A stretch of 14,296 bases of DNA from an uncultured Candidatus Saccharibacteria bacterium (GCA_949063825.1 CARSRA010000018.1:1-14296); one strand, 5' to 3'. Positions 6,571 to 13,534 are shown, counted from the first letter of the stretch. Numbers and translations: made by a program. The notes: generated by a model not told the origin, from the sequence alone.

Positions 6571-7731
6571 TTATCCTCGCGGTGGTTCACCTTCTGGCTC
6601 GGAGAGGAGCTTCTTGGATTTAATCTCGTAACGTCGACCGTTTACTGGCGAAATGTAATAGTCCTCAGACAGGAGGTTGACAAACATGCCTAGATCTTTG
6701 TCGTCCATGATGATGATTGAGCCGTCGTCGTCGGTCATGAGTTCAAGCTGCATTTCGTCGGCATATTCGACTAATTTTTCTTGAGGCATTTCACTGGCAA
6801 TGTCGAGAGCTTGGAGCTTTTTGATCAGCGGTTTACGATCCTGTAAGAGACTGTTTAACGTTAGCCCTTCGGCGAAGCTGAGTTTATATTTTTCGCTCAA
6901 CTCTTTGGCTTTGCTGTCGGCGATTACCTGAGATTTGTAGTCGTACTGGAAAAGGCTCTCGAATTTTGATTGATTAAAAATGATCACATTCCCGTCAATG
7001 ATTGCAACTTGATTATCCTCGGGCATCTTAAGGGCGACTTCGGCTGAGAACGGTTCAAAGCTCTCGCCGTTTAACTCCCAAGAAGTCCCGCCTCTTAAAG
7101 CACCGGATGGAGAAATACCTTTTGCGATATAAAAAGTCTTAGTCTCGCCGTCGTTCCCGGGATAAGTGAATTTAGCAATAATGCCTTTGATTTTTTTAAA
7201 CTCATCAACATGATCATTGTACGAGTCGATATTGCGATATTCGTGCTCGATGAGATGGATTAGAGTCTCGGCGCGACCAACGTTGCTAAGCTTAGTACGA
7301 TAAATAACTTTTTCTTCGCCGTCGGCCTTTTCGTATTCGCGACATTCGAGACCTTTGTCGGCCTCCTTAATGATATAGCCGGTAGCTTCTTGCATGAAGA
7401 GGGCCTTAAGGCTGGCGGCTAGGGAATCTGCGTAACGTACGCGAAAAGGCGTATAGTTTTTGTTAAAAAGAAAGAGCTCGACTGAGACATTATTCTTAAA
7501 TTCATCAATTTCGTTTGCCCAGTGGAAAACATCAAAATGATCAGTACTCAGTGAGTCGTCAGAATTTTCCGGAGTGATTGCCTGGCTATCCGTAGGTGTA
7601 GAATTATCTGATTCAGACGCGTCTGCCTCCAGGCTATTGGCCACTGCGGTATCTACCGTGACGTCAGTATTTGTAGTGTCGTCAGCGCTTGTAGCGGTCA
7701 TTTTTGCATCTAAATCAGAACTTTCTTCCAT
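6571..7731 (-). CDS. DUF4868/KwaB-like protein (candidate)
   Basis: The protein has 386 residues. The first 60 or so are acidic and rich in S, T and D, and probably disordered. The remainder has features I associate with DUF4868, the family of the Kiwa phage-defence protein KwaB: a FYIAKGISPS strand, a central acidic region and VIIFNQSKFESLFQYD followed by helices. The assignment is from memory of the family pattern and is not certain. No membrane partner like KwaA is adjacent, so a complete Kiwa system is not shown. The upstream in-frame ATG at 7755 overlaps the -10 box. ATG 7731 has GAGAGG 5 nt before it and is chosen. The gene is divergent from rsmH. Confidence 0.5.
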   Translation of the reverse strand: MEESSDLDAKMTATSADDTTNTDVTVDTAVANSLEADASESDNSTPTDSQAITPENSDDSLSTDHFDVFHWANEIDEFKNNVSVELFLFNKNYTPFRVRYADSLAASLKALFMQEATGYIIKEADKGLECREYEKADGEEKVIYRTKLSNVGRAETLIHLIEHEYRNIDSYNDHVDEFKKIKGIIAKFTYPGNDGETKTFYIAKGISPSGALRGGTSWELNGESFEPFSAEVALKMPEDNQVAIIDGNVIIFNQSKFESLFQYDYKSQVIADSKAKELSEKYKLSFAEGLTLNSLLQDRKPLIKKLQALDIASEMPQEKLVEYADEMQLELMTDDDGSIIIMDDKDLGMFVNLLSEDYYISPVNGRRYEIKSKKLLSEPEGEPPRG

Positions 7732-7753
7732 AACTACCTCTCTTATTTTCTTC

Positions 7754-7762
7754 ATTGTAGCA
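7754..7762 (-). promoter_or_regulatory. Extended -10 promoter of the DUF4868-like gene
   Basis: The minus strand reads TGCTACAAT, an extended -10. Within the longer CACTATGCTACAATG it matches the rnhA promoter at 14 of 15 bases. It overlaps the upstream ATG (7755-7753), which argues against that start. A transcript beginning near 7747 would include GAGAGG and ATG 7731. Confidence 0.6.
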
Positions 7763-8270
7763 TAGTGTCGACCAGAAGGAAACTAACTTTTCCACGACAA
7801 GGGATAATGATGTGGAAAACTAATAATAGATTAGATATAGGGGTAGGGAACTATTGCTGTGGAAAACTTTATCATGAGAATAATAGATGAAAAGTATTTT
7901 TTGTGAATTTTTCAAAAAATCACCCTTGCAAATTTTAGTGGAAGCGGTTAAACTTAAATCAGTGGACGAAAACCCACACAAAAACATAAAACAAAAGTTC
8001 AAATCGTAAGATAGTTATTTAACAAAGTTTGAGATCGACCAACTGGGAGTTTTTGCGCGCGTTTGGAACACGCGTCAACGAATTCAATAGGCACATACTA
8101 ACAAACACCTCCCAAATTAACTCTGATAGCTAGCTTGTCTAGCTCTTACATACGCTATAAGTCTCTCAACGGCCATGATGTATGATTTGCGACACGCGGA
8201 TCGATCGTGGTGGATTACAGTGTATAAACAAATAAAAATTTCGTAAAAATAAAAACGCGGAAATTTCTAG
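7763..8270. other. AT-rich divergent intergenic region with DnaA-box-like sites
   Basis: No convincing gene is seen in about 500 nt. TGTGGAAAA occurs at 7811-7819 and 7858-7866 (both inside TGTGGAAAAC), and TTTTCCACG on the other side at 7788-7796. The first two fit the DnaA-box consensus TTWTNCACA on the minus strand. A 21-bp imperfect palindrome (GTGAATTTTT-c-AAAAAATCAC) lies at 7903-7923. A short hairpin CGCGT-ttggaac-ACGCG occurs at about 8059-8075. The right part (8030-8220) is less AT-rich and could hold a small RNA, but I recognise no family. Confidence 0.45.
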
Positions 8271-8300
8271 TTGAACGGTCTCAAACAAAGCGTGTATAAT
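8271..8300 (+). promoter_or_regulatory. rsmH promoter (leaderless)
   Basis: TTGAAC (8271-8276), an 18-nt spacer and TATAAT (8295-8300) form a good sigma70 promoter. The -10 ends 6 nt before ATG 8307, so the mRNA is probably leaderless. The TTG that could open a longer rsmH frame is the -35 box itself. Confidence 0.75.
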
Positions 8301-8306
8301 ATACAC

Positions 8307-9185
8307 ATGAAGGAACTTCATCAACCTGTATTATTATCTGAGGTGCTGGCAGTTCTCGCGCCACGGCCGGGCGAGTCGTATTTAGACTTGACGGCGGGAT
8401 ATGCGGGACATGCGAGCAAAATTTTGGATGTAACACAGAATTATAAAGGTACAACTCTAGTAGATAGAGATGCGAATGCGGTGAATTTTTTGCGGGCGAA
8501 GTACGAAAGTGAAACCCCAAGGATCATTCAGCAGGATTTTTATAATGCGGTGCTACAGGAAATTGAGTGTGGAAATATCTATGATATGATATTAATGGAT
8601 TTTGGGGTTTCTTCTCCGCAATTAGATATTGCTGAGCGAGGTTTTTCTATTAACCATGACGGGCCACTAGATATGCGAATGGATCAGGACCAAAAATTGA
8701 CGGCGTCTGAGATCGTAAACAAGTGGAGCGAAAGACATCTCGAAGAGATTCTACAAGAGTATGGCGAAGAAAAACTGGGGTTTGCTAGATTGATCGCGAG
8801 AGCGATCGTGCATGGGCGACCTTGGCAGAGCACAGGTGAATTAGCATCGGCCTTAAAGAAATATGGGCGTGGTGGTAAGATTCATCCTGCGACACGCACG
8901 TTCCAGGCAATTCGAATCGCCGTGAATGACGAGCTAGGAGAAATCGAACGCACTTTGCCTTTGATCCCGAAGGTATTAAAACCGGGTGGGCGAGTGGCAG
9001 CGATCACTTTTCATAGCTTAGAAGACCGTTTAGTGAAAACTTATTTCAAGGAAGTAGCCAGTCACGGCGAGGAATCAGAACTGCAGATTGTCACGAAGAA
9101 ACCGATAATTGCGGAGGAATCAGAGTTGTTTATCAACCCTAGAGCGAGGAGCGCAAAGCTACGAGCTGCCAAAAAACTCAAGTAG
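8307..9185 (+). CDS. rsmH: 16S rRNA (cytosine-1402-N4)-methyltransferase
   Basis: Methylates N4 of C1402 in the 16S rRNA decoding centre with S-adenosylmethionine. The 292-residue protein starts MKELHQPVLLSEVL, the family's usual opening. It contains a SAM-binding loop YLDLTAGYAGHA (25-36; many relatives have DGTxGxGGH here), DFGVSSPQLDIAERGFS (98-114), GPLDMRMD (119-126), FQAIRIAVNDEL and GGRVAAITFHSLEDRLVK. The length is close to the family norm. In most bacteria rsmH heads the division (dcw) cluster just before ftsL, and an FtsL-like gene follows here at 9771. The frame extends to TTG 8271 but ATG 8307 fits both family and promoter. Confidence 0.96.
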   Translation: MKELHQPVLLSEVLAVLAPRPGESYLDLTAGYAGHASKILDVTQNYKGTTLVDRDANAVNFLRAKYESETPRIIQQDFYNAVLQEIECGNIYDMILMDFGVSSPQLDIAERGFSINHDGPLDMRMDQDQKLTASEIVNKWSERHLEEILQEYGEEKLGFARLIARAIVHGRPWQSTGELASALKKYGRGGKIHPATRTFQAIRIAVNDELGEIERTLPLIPKVLKPGGRVAAITFHSLEDRLVKTYFKEVASHGEESELQIVTKKPIIAEESELFINPRARSAKLRAAKKLK

Positions 9186-9255
9186 AGTGTGGAAATTTTG
9201 CTTGAATATTCAGTGGCAAGAGTAGACTGAGGCCAACTTGCTCAAGCTGTAGAGG

Positions 9256-9292
9256 CACAATAAATGTTGTAAATTTTACAACATTTATTGTG
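9256..9292. repeat. 37-bp perfect palindrome, candidate operator
   Basis: CACAATAAATGTTGTAAA (9256-9273), one central T, and its exact reverse complement TTTACAACATTTATTGTG (9275-9292). The stem is AT-rich and not followed by a T run, so an ordinary terminator is less likely. It covers the -35 of the promoter proposed for the following small gene, which suggests a repressor or activator site. It lies 70 nt after rsmH. Confidence 0.7.
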
Positions 9293-9304
9293 GGATGATA
9301 AAAA
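9275..9304 (+). promoter_or_regulatory. Possible promoter of the 23-aa peptide gene
   Basis: TTTACA (9275-9280), 18 nt and TAAAAA (9299-9304), with TG at 9296-9297 giving the extended -10 form. The -35 is half of the 37-bp palindrome. The match is moderate. Confidence 0.4.
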
Positions 9305-9333
9305 TAAAAACAAAATAATAAAAAGGAGGCAAA

Positions 9334-9405
9334 ATGCCACGTCAAATCATCGTTACGAGCAATCGCTCACGTGCACAAAAAGTGAAAGTTAATTTCGCTA
9401 AATAA
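9334..9405 (+). CDS. Small basic peptide (23 aa)
   Basis: The frame begins MPRQIIVTSNRSRAQ and ends KVNFAK. It has six or more basic residues, no acidic ones and no hydrophobic helix, which suggests a nucleic-acid or ribosome contact rather than a membrane peptide. AAGGAGG (9323-9329) placed 4 nt before the ATG is the strongest ribosome site in the window. The same GGAGGCAAAATG string precedes the FISUMP gene. A palindrome and promoter lie upstream and a terminator-like hairpin follows, so it looks like a self-contained unit. I do not recognise the peptide. Confidence 0.6.
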   Translation: MPRQIIVTSNRSRAQKVKVNFAK

Positions 9406-9442
9406 TCTGTTAGATTAGTCTACTCAAGTAATCTAACTCAGG

Positions 9443-9494
9443 ATATCGCGGGCCGAATTTGTCCTTTGGCTTGGTCAAGACCCGCGATATTTTC
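9443..9494 (+). terminator. Rho-independent terminator after the small peptide gene
   Basis: ATATCGCGGG (9443-9452) pairs perfectly with CCCGCGATAT (9481-9490), followed by TTTTCCC. The 28-nt loop has an internal GCC/GGC pair. A second stem, GTTAGATTA/TAATCTAAC (9409-9417 and 9429-9437), lies directly before it. The two hairpins form the 3' end of the peptide transcript, or an attenuator. Confidence 0.65.
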
Positions 9495-9752
9495 CCATGA
9501 CTTAGCTATGATTTATGGGCCGAAAGCTGAGAATGCTAAGAGGCTCACCACAGAGTTATTGGGAATATCATGACCTTCCTCAAAAGATTCGCCGGGTTAC
9601 CGGTAGCGCTGCTTGGCGAAACTTTTGGGACCAGCAAGATTTGGTCTAGCGGGGGCCTAGATCGAGTTTTGCTGAACTAGCTAAGCATTGAGCATGGCTA
9701 GGGGCTTATAAAAGTGGAGATAAGCAATTCAATAATATAAATTAAAACAAAA
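9495..9752. other. Hairpin-rich region without a recognised gene
   Basis: No open frame of note is present. Three stems are visible: AAAAGaTTCGCC with GGCGAAaCTTTT (9582-9593 and 9615-9626, one A-A mismatch), GACCA with TGGTC (9629-9633 and 9642-9646), and CTAGC with GCTAG (9677-9681 and 9697-9701). The stretch is more GC-rich than other gaps nearby. I looked for tmRNA, RNase P RNA, SRP RNA and tRNA signatures and found none. It may carry a structured RNA or the leader of the FtsL-like gene. Confidence 0.4.
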
Positions 9753-9770
9753 ATGCGAGGAAAAAAATCA

Positions 9771-10127
9771 ATGAGAACAAGGCAGACCTATACCACGAGG
9801 CGAAGTGGTACAGTAACGCAGGGCGGTTGGTCGCGTAATTATAATACTGTCCGGCATACACCAAAGACCTTAGGGTCGGTTTCAAATGCGACAATTGTAG
9901 GTCTTCTGGTTTTGATTGTGGGATTGATTTATGTATCGCAAGGAACTCAGGCTACAAACTATGACTATCAGATTTCAGAAATGGAAAGTGAGATTGCGGA
10001 GCTTGAAGCTAAAAAAGAAGATCTTGCTGTGGAGCGGGCACGATTGACTTCGATCGCAGCATCAGAAAATAGCACGGTAGCTGCAAATATGGAAACGGCG
10101 ACCGTTGATGGTTATGCCGAGGAATAA
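9771..10127 (+). CDS. FtsL/DivIC-like division membrane protein
   Basis: Small bitopic protein of 118 residues. A basic, Thr/Arg-rich cytoplasmic tail (about 1-40) is followed by one membrane helix (about 42-62, TIVGLLVLIVGLIYV) and then a coiled coil (about 70-100, ISEMESEIAELEAKKEDLAVERARL). This layout is that of FtsL/DivIC, which bridge the divisome, and the position after rsmH matches the dcw order rsmH-ftsL. Sequence similarity in this family is weak, so the call rests on layout and context. The usual next gene, ftsI, is missing here. ATG 9771 with GAGG at 9757-9760 is chosen over ATG 9753, which lacks a ribosome site. Confidence 0.7.
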   Translation: MRTRQTYTTRRSGTVTQGGWSRNYNTVRHTPKTLGSVSNATIVGLLVLIVGLIYVSQGTQATNYDYQISEMESEIAELEAKKEDLAVERARLTSIAASENSTVAANMETATVDGYAEE

Positions 10128-10187
10128 AATCCTTTTTGAGGCCTCCCCCATGGTGTTAATTGTATAAAGAAAAGCTTAACTTTTTGC

Positions 10188-10216
10188 TTGACATTCCGCT
10201 TACGGTGAGCAATAAT
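10188..10216 (+). promoter_or_regulatory. Promoter of the FISUMP target gene
   Basis: A perfect TTGACA (10188-10193), a 17-nt spacer and AATAAT (10211-10216). The leader is about 40 nt and carries GGAGG (10252-10256) 4 nt before the ATG. A strong promoter plus a strong ribosome site suggests high expression. Confidence 0.65.
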
Positions 10217-10260
10217 TATAAGCATAATGCAAAAATGTAAATAACCAACCCGGAGGCAAA

Positions 10261-12084
10261 ATGAAAAAAAGACAAATATCAACTCAAGGCCGACTGAAGT
10301 CGCTTGGCGGTGCTTTATTGCTAGCGACTTGTTGTGGTGTAGGGGCGACGCTGTGCAGCTCTGGCGATGCTAGTGCGGCAGTGCGTCAGCCATCAGTCAC
10401 GATTACGGTCGGTAATGTGTCTTGTAATGGCGATCAGTCTACTTGTACTGAGCTGACGCCGGGTAAAGTTGGTGACGACGGTAGCTCGCAGTCATCTTTC
10501 CGCAATTATTGGGTGCCAGTGTCGATTGCCTCACAGGATGTTTCGACTTACACTATCGCGGTAAACGCGGAAACAGCTGACATGGTTGGTGTAAATAATG
10601 CAAACAATAAACTTAAAGGTATTCCGGATGGTGAAGCGAAGACTCCTAATCAAATGCAGAACGAATGGGGCTATCGCTGGAACTTTGGTACAGGTGCTTT
10701 TGATAACCCAGTAAATAATTTTCAGGGAATGCCAACTGCTAGCACGAAGATTGATTTGACTTCGGCTTGGGCTGAGAGTGGTGTAGCTTTGAACCAGGGC
10801 GCTGGCCAGCAAAGCACGCGTGTCTTGACGCTCGGTTTTGGGGCGAAGGCTGATGGTTCGGTAGCAGCTGATACCTATAAGGATAAAGTTGTCGTTTCGG
10901 TAGTAGCTACCCCGATCAGCACCACGATGTTTGATTTGACCTATATGCAGGAAATGACCAACGACATTTGCGATAATACTACTACGCCATCAGTCACTGC
11001 AACTAGCACCGATCTCAATGGTTCGAAGGTTGGCAATACTGCCTTCGTACCAGAAAAGACCTTGCAGGACAGTCGTGATGGCCGCAATTATATCGTGCGC
11101 AAGTTGGCAGATGGAAACTGCTGGATGACACAGAATCTTGAGCTGGACCTCTTGGCATCGAGTGGCGCAGGCAGTTCTTACTATACGGGTACTACTCATA
11201 GCGGTTCTGGCACGGTGGCGACGGATTACAATGGTCAGCAAGTTGACACTAATAATTTCAAGTCAAATGGTAAGACCTTTACGCTCGACAATACTAATAC
11301 TGATTTGAATTCAGTTACAAGCCTTACTCCGGCAGTTGCGCAGAGTAAGTATCAGACAGCTGGTCGCATTTTCGCTACGGCGACTGGTACTCGCGAAACG
11401 GCTGATCAAAATTACGGCTGGATGGACAGCGGTGCAGACGGTATGCGTAGTTATAGTTACGCAGGTTCGAAAGCGGACTGGACTTATAGTATTCCAACCG
11501 TGACTCTCGCAGCTAGCGGCGCTTTGCAGTTTACTAGTGCGGCAGCTCCAAGCACTGTGACGATTAACGATGTGCCTGTATTTAAGAATCCAGACAATTC
11601 TCTGCAACGTGTGACGATGAACTTTGGTCCAAACACGAATGGTGGTGCGAGCGGCGAATATATGCGTTATGGCAACCTCTACAACTGGACCGCAGCGACA
11701 CTCGGTTCTGGATCTACATTGACGACTGACGGTGCTGAGGCAGTAGATAGTATCTGTCCAAAGGGTTGGAAATTGCCAAAGAATAGTGGTGACGGTTCAT
11801 TTGCTAACCTTCTCGGCGCTACTCTCTACAACGTCCAAAATAGTACTGAGGGCTATAATAAGATTAACAACTGGCCTCTCAACTTTCTCCGGACGGGAGG
11901 ATACAATCGTTCCCTAGGGTATATTGATAGCAAAGCACTGACTGCTCATTGGTGGATGAGTACAAGTGGAACAACATCTACCTACGCACGATATATGCGT
12001 GCAATACCATCCAATGTCTATTCGCAAGATAATTATCTACGTGGACCAGGCTTCGCCATCCGCTGCGTTACACGGGAGGGGTAG
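10261..12084 (+). CDS. Secreted FISUMP-domain protein, DGR target
   Basis: Protein of 607 residues. A basic start and hydrophobic run followed by SGDASAA (about 1-40) make a Sec signal peptide. Residues about 42-230 form a beta-rich region of unknown family with a CNGDQSTC pair. From about 268 (LQDSRDGRNYIVRKLADGNCWMTQNL) to the end is a FISUMP-type domain with a C-type-lectin-like layout, including CPKGWKLP (499-506), an HWWMST strand (563-568) and the closing GFAIRCVTREG. In DGR targets this fold carries the variable residues on its C-terminal surface. The last 17 codons are nearly identical to another gene end at 1-53 except in a few clustered codons. The avd-like and RT genes follow. It is inferred to be a surface or secreted binding protein; the ligand is unknown. 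Confidence 0.88.
   Translation: MKKRQISTQGRLKSLGGALLLATCCGVGATLCSSGDASAAVRQPSVTITVGNVSCNGDQSTCTELTPGKVGDDGSSQSSFRNYWVPVSIASQDVSTYTIAVNAETADMVGVNNANNKLKGIPDGEAKTPNQMQNEWGYRWNFGTGAFDNPVNNFQGMPTASTKIDLTSAWAESGVALNQGAGQQSTRVLTLGFGAKADGSVAADTYKDKVVVSVVATPISTTMFDLTYMQEMTNDICDNTTTPSVTATSTDLNGSKVGNTAFVPEKTLQDSRDGRNYIVRKLADGNCWMTQNLELDLLASSGAGSSYYTGTTHSGSGTVATDYNGQQVDTNNFKSNGKTFTLDNTNTDLNSVTSLTPAVAQSKYQTAGRIFATATGTRETADQNYGWMDSGADGMRSYSYAGSKADWTYSIPTVTLAASGALQFTSAAAPSTVTINDVPVFKNPDNSLQRVTMNFGPNTNGGASGEYMRYGNLYNWTAATLGSGSTLTTDGAEAVDSICPKGWKLPKNSGDGSFANLLGATLYNVQNSTEGYNKINNWPLNFLRTGGYNRSLGYIDSKALTAHWWMSTSGTTSTYARYMRAIPSNVYSQDNYLRGPGFAIRCVTREG
11887..12084 (+). other. Variable region (VR) of the DGR target; left edge approximate
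   Basis: The coding end of the FISUMP gene holds the residues that DGRs change in such proteins: roughly LRTGGYNRS through DNYLRGP. The constant frame HWW...YARYM...NV...GFAIRC is kept. The right end is anchored by the repeat shared with 1-106. At the eight aligned positions where the two copies differ (12034-12039 and 12047-12048), four have A in one copy, the share expected if all came from template adenines. The left boundary cannot be set without the template repeat. Confidence 0.65.
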
Positions 12085-12137
12085 AGGAAGCCTCATCGTA
12101 CCTTGATATCTGAGTTAAGCAACCAGGAAGCCCAGCG
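12032..12137 (+). repeat. Direct repeat copy 2: VR 3' end plus downstream tract
   Basis: Counterpart of bases 1-106. Bases 12049-12137 agree at 88 of 89 positions, through the stop codon and 53 nt beyond. The sequence after 12137 is unrelated to that after 106. The conserved non-coding tail suggests selection or repeated homing, as for the IMH part of DGRs. Confidence 0.85.
12084..12094. other. Short hairpin at the VR stop codon
   Basis: GAGG-aag-CCTC begins on the last base of the stop codon, with the same placement in copy 1 (53-63). In the Bordetella phage DGR a DNA hairpin just 3' of the VR is needed for efficient homing; this is the same location but the stem is shorter (4 bp). Confidence 0.4.
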
Positions 12138-12173
12138 CATATGCGTAGGAGGTATGTTGCAAAATTCTTCATG

Positions 12174-12279
12174 AATTTTGCCGGAAGAAAGGAAAGGATT
12201 TTTGCCCCAGCTTTCTCGCCCTCTCGTAGAGAGGTCCAAGCGAAAAGCAGTGGGGCGATAAATCCGAGGCGGCAAAATT
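12174..12279. other. Nested hairpin element between VR and avd
   Basis: An outer stem AATTTTGCCG (12174-12183) with CGGCAAAATT (12270-12279) encloses a long inner hairpin (12204-12256). The inner one pairs GCCCCA/TGGGGC, GCTTT/AAAGC, TCGC/GCGA and CCTCTC/GAGAGG around a GTA loop, 21 pairs with small bulges. A rival hairpin CAAAATTC-ttcat-GAATTTTG (12160-12180) uses the left outer strand, so two states are possible. It could be an RNA fold of the DGR transcript or a DNA structure. Confidence 0.65.
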
Positions 12280-12314
12280 ACCAAAAAACAAAAAATTCAA
12301 TCTCTGGGAATAAG

Positions 12315-12348
12315 AATGGTTGCGGTAGGATAAACCTCCGCAACCATT
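12315..12348. terminator. 11-bp hairpin just before the avd-like gene
   Basis: AATGGTTGCGG (12315-12325) pairs perfectly with CCGCAACCATT (12338-12348); AGG/CCT in the loop extends it past a T bulge. It is followed by TGTCAAGTT, not a T run. It ends 10 nt before the ribosome site AAGGA. It may terminate or attenuate the target transcript, setting a high target to low RT ratio. Confidence 0.55.
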
Positions 12349-12367
12349 TGTCAAGTTAAGGAAAAAA

Positions 12368-13534
12368 GTGACAAAAACTAAGAAAATAATCAATCCGGGT
12401 CGGGATGGGGAGCTAGAGCAAATCCCGTTAAAGACCGATGTTGCCGAGCGGGTAGAACGGGGTGATCTGAGGCAGGGTTCAATGCAGCTACAAGAATTAG
12501 CAGACGAAGTGCGCGGCCATGAACTCCCAATTGATCATCAAGCCAAAGCTTATGATCGGACTCAGCTTAAAGTTAAACAAGAAAAAGATGAAAAACAGAT
12601 TTATGCCGAGATTGAACGTGAGACTGGGGAAATACAAAAAGCTTTTGAGGCAGAGATCGATGAGCTAATAGACAAAAAGAAATTAACTAAAGAGGAGCGT
12701 AATCATAAACAGCGCGAGCTCCTCAAGCATGCAAAATTACTCGTGCGTAGACTGGAAAAGAACAACCGTCTACATATTTTTCTCTTTAAGTCTACCACTG
12801 GCACTTGGTGGAAAATGGGTGGGAATTCAATCGCGATCCATAGTTTGATGGTAGCGACTTACCTTGATCGTGATGTGAAAATAAATGTTGATCGGGATCT
12901 TTTTGGGCAGTTTCGTGATGGCGTGATTTGCCTGCAAGATGAACAGCGGCTAGCAAAAGATATCGCATATTCTGGAGCGCCGCTCACGCTCGATACTAAA
13001 ATTGATTTTGCCTCGTTTCAGGATGTGATCCGGGCTTATCGTTTGCGCGTAGCATTGAGCGATAATGAATTGAGACGCTTTCGGAAAATTGATGCGGAAG
13101 TGATTAAGAGCATACACAATACTATTTATACTGCTACGCCTGAAGTAGAATTAAATAATTACATTACGGCGGTGCTGCGTGAGAGTTATAATCTAGAACG
13201 GCATTTAGATAGTAATGCGCGACCGATTATTGGTCATACTTTAATGGAAGCTGTATTTAAGATTCGACGGGCTTATTATGATGTGGCTACCCGCTCAAAA
13301 CGTGATGTCCTGCGTTGGCGAGCTATTGAAAAAGTGGATTTACATATTGGTGATGCAATGTCGATTTTGGTGAATTATGCTGATCTTGGAATTGCAAATC
13401 GCAGTACGATTGCAAGATTAAGTCTCGAGCTAGCCAAGGCGAGAGAAATTGCTCGGCAGAAATTGAATGCTTATTACCATAAACATGGAATTGGCGAGAA
13501 GCTTAAAGAAGATGAGGTTGAAGGTGGAAGTTAG
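12368..13534 (+). CDS. DGR accessory protein with C-terminal Avd-like helical domain
   Basis: The 388-residue protein has three parts. Residues 1-130 are highly charged and helical, probably coiled coil. About 135-240 form a mixed alpha/beta region (HIFLFKSTTGTWWKMGG... to VIRAYRLRVAL) that I cannot assign. About 245-373 are a four-helix-bundle-like segment (LRESYNLERHL, IGHTLMEAVFKIRRAYYD, KVDLHIGDAMSIL, LSLELAKAREIARQKL). That last part resembles Avd (bAvd), which binds the DGR reverse transcriptase and template RNA; Avd alone is about 120-130 residues. The protein abuts the RT gene with no gap. Start GTG 12368 has AAGGA at 12358-12362. The RT partner role is inferred from position and helical pattern; the long N-terminal extension is unusual. 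Confidence 0.65.
   Translation: MTKTKKIINPGRDGELEQIPLKTDVAERVERGDLRQGSMQLQELADEVRGHELPIDHQAKAYDRTQLKVKQEKDEKQIYAEIERETGEIQKAFEAEIDELIDKKKLTKEERNHKQRELLKHAKLLVRRLEKNNRLHIFLFKSTTGTWWKMGGNSIAIHSLMVATYLDRDVKINVDRDLFGQFRDGVICLQDEQRLAKDIAYSGAPLTLDTKIDFASFQDVIRAYRLRVALSDNELRRFRKIDAEVIKSIHNTIYTATPEVELNNYITAVLRESYNLERHLDSNARPIIGHTLMEAVFKIRRAYYDVATRSKRDVLRWRAIEKVDLHIGDAMSILVNYADLGIANRSTIARLSLELAKAREIARQKLNAYYHKHGIGEKLKEDEVEGGS

Noticed and set aside
5063..7731. Complete Kiwa system with the 5063 gene as KwaA
   Set aside because: The 5063 product has a signal peptide and one C-terminal helix, not a multi-pass membrane protein, and is on the opposite strand two genes away.
7732..7755. Upstream ATG start of the DUF4868-like gene
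   Set aside because: The ATG overlaps the -10 box TACAAT, while ATG 7731 has GAGAGG at good spacing.
8271..8306. TTG start giving rsmH 12 more residues
   Set aside because: The TTG is part of the -35 box TTGAAC; the family start HQPVLLSEV fits ATG 8307.
9406..9752. tmRNA, RNase P RNA or SRP RNA
   Set aside because: No tRNA-like end with CCA, no GAGGAAAGTCC-type P RNA core and no SRP tetraloop region were found.
12169..12393. Short open frames on both strands between the FISUMP and avd-like genes
   Set aside because: They follow the arms of the nested hairpins, lack ribosome sites and show no protein-like composition.
12368..13100. MutS domain I-like reading of the IFLFKSTTGTWWKMGG segment
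   Set aside because: The resemblance is limited to one short aromatic strand and no other MutS feature is present.
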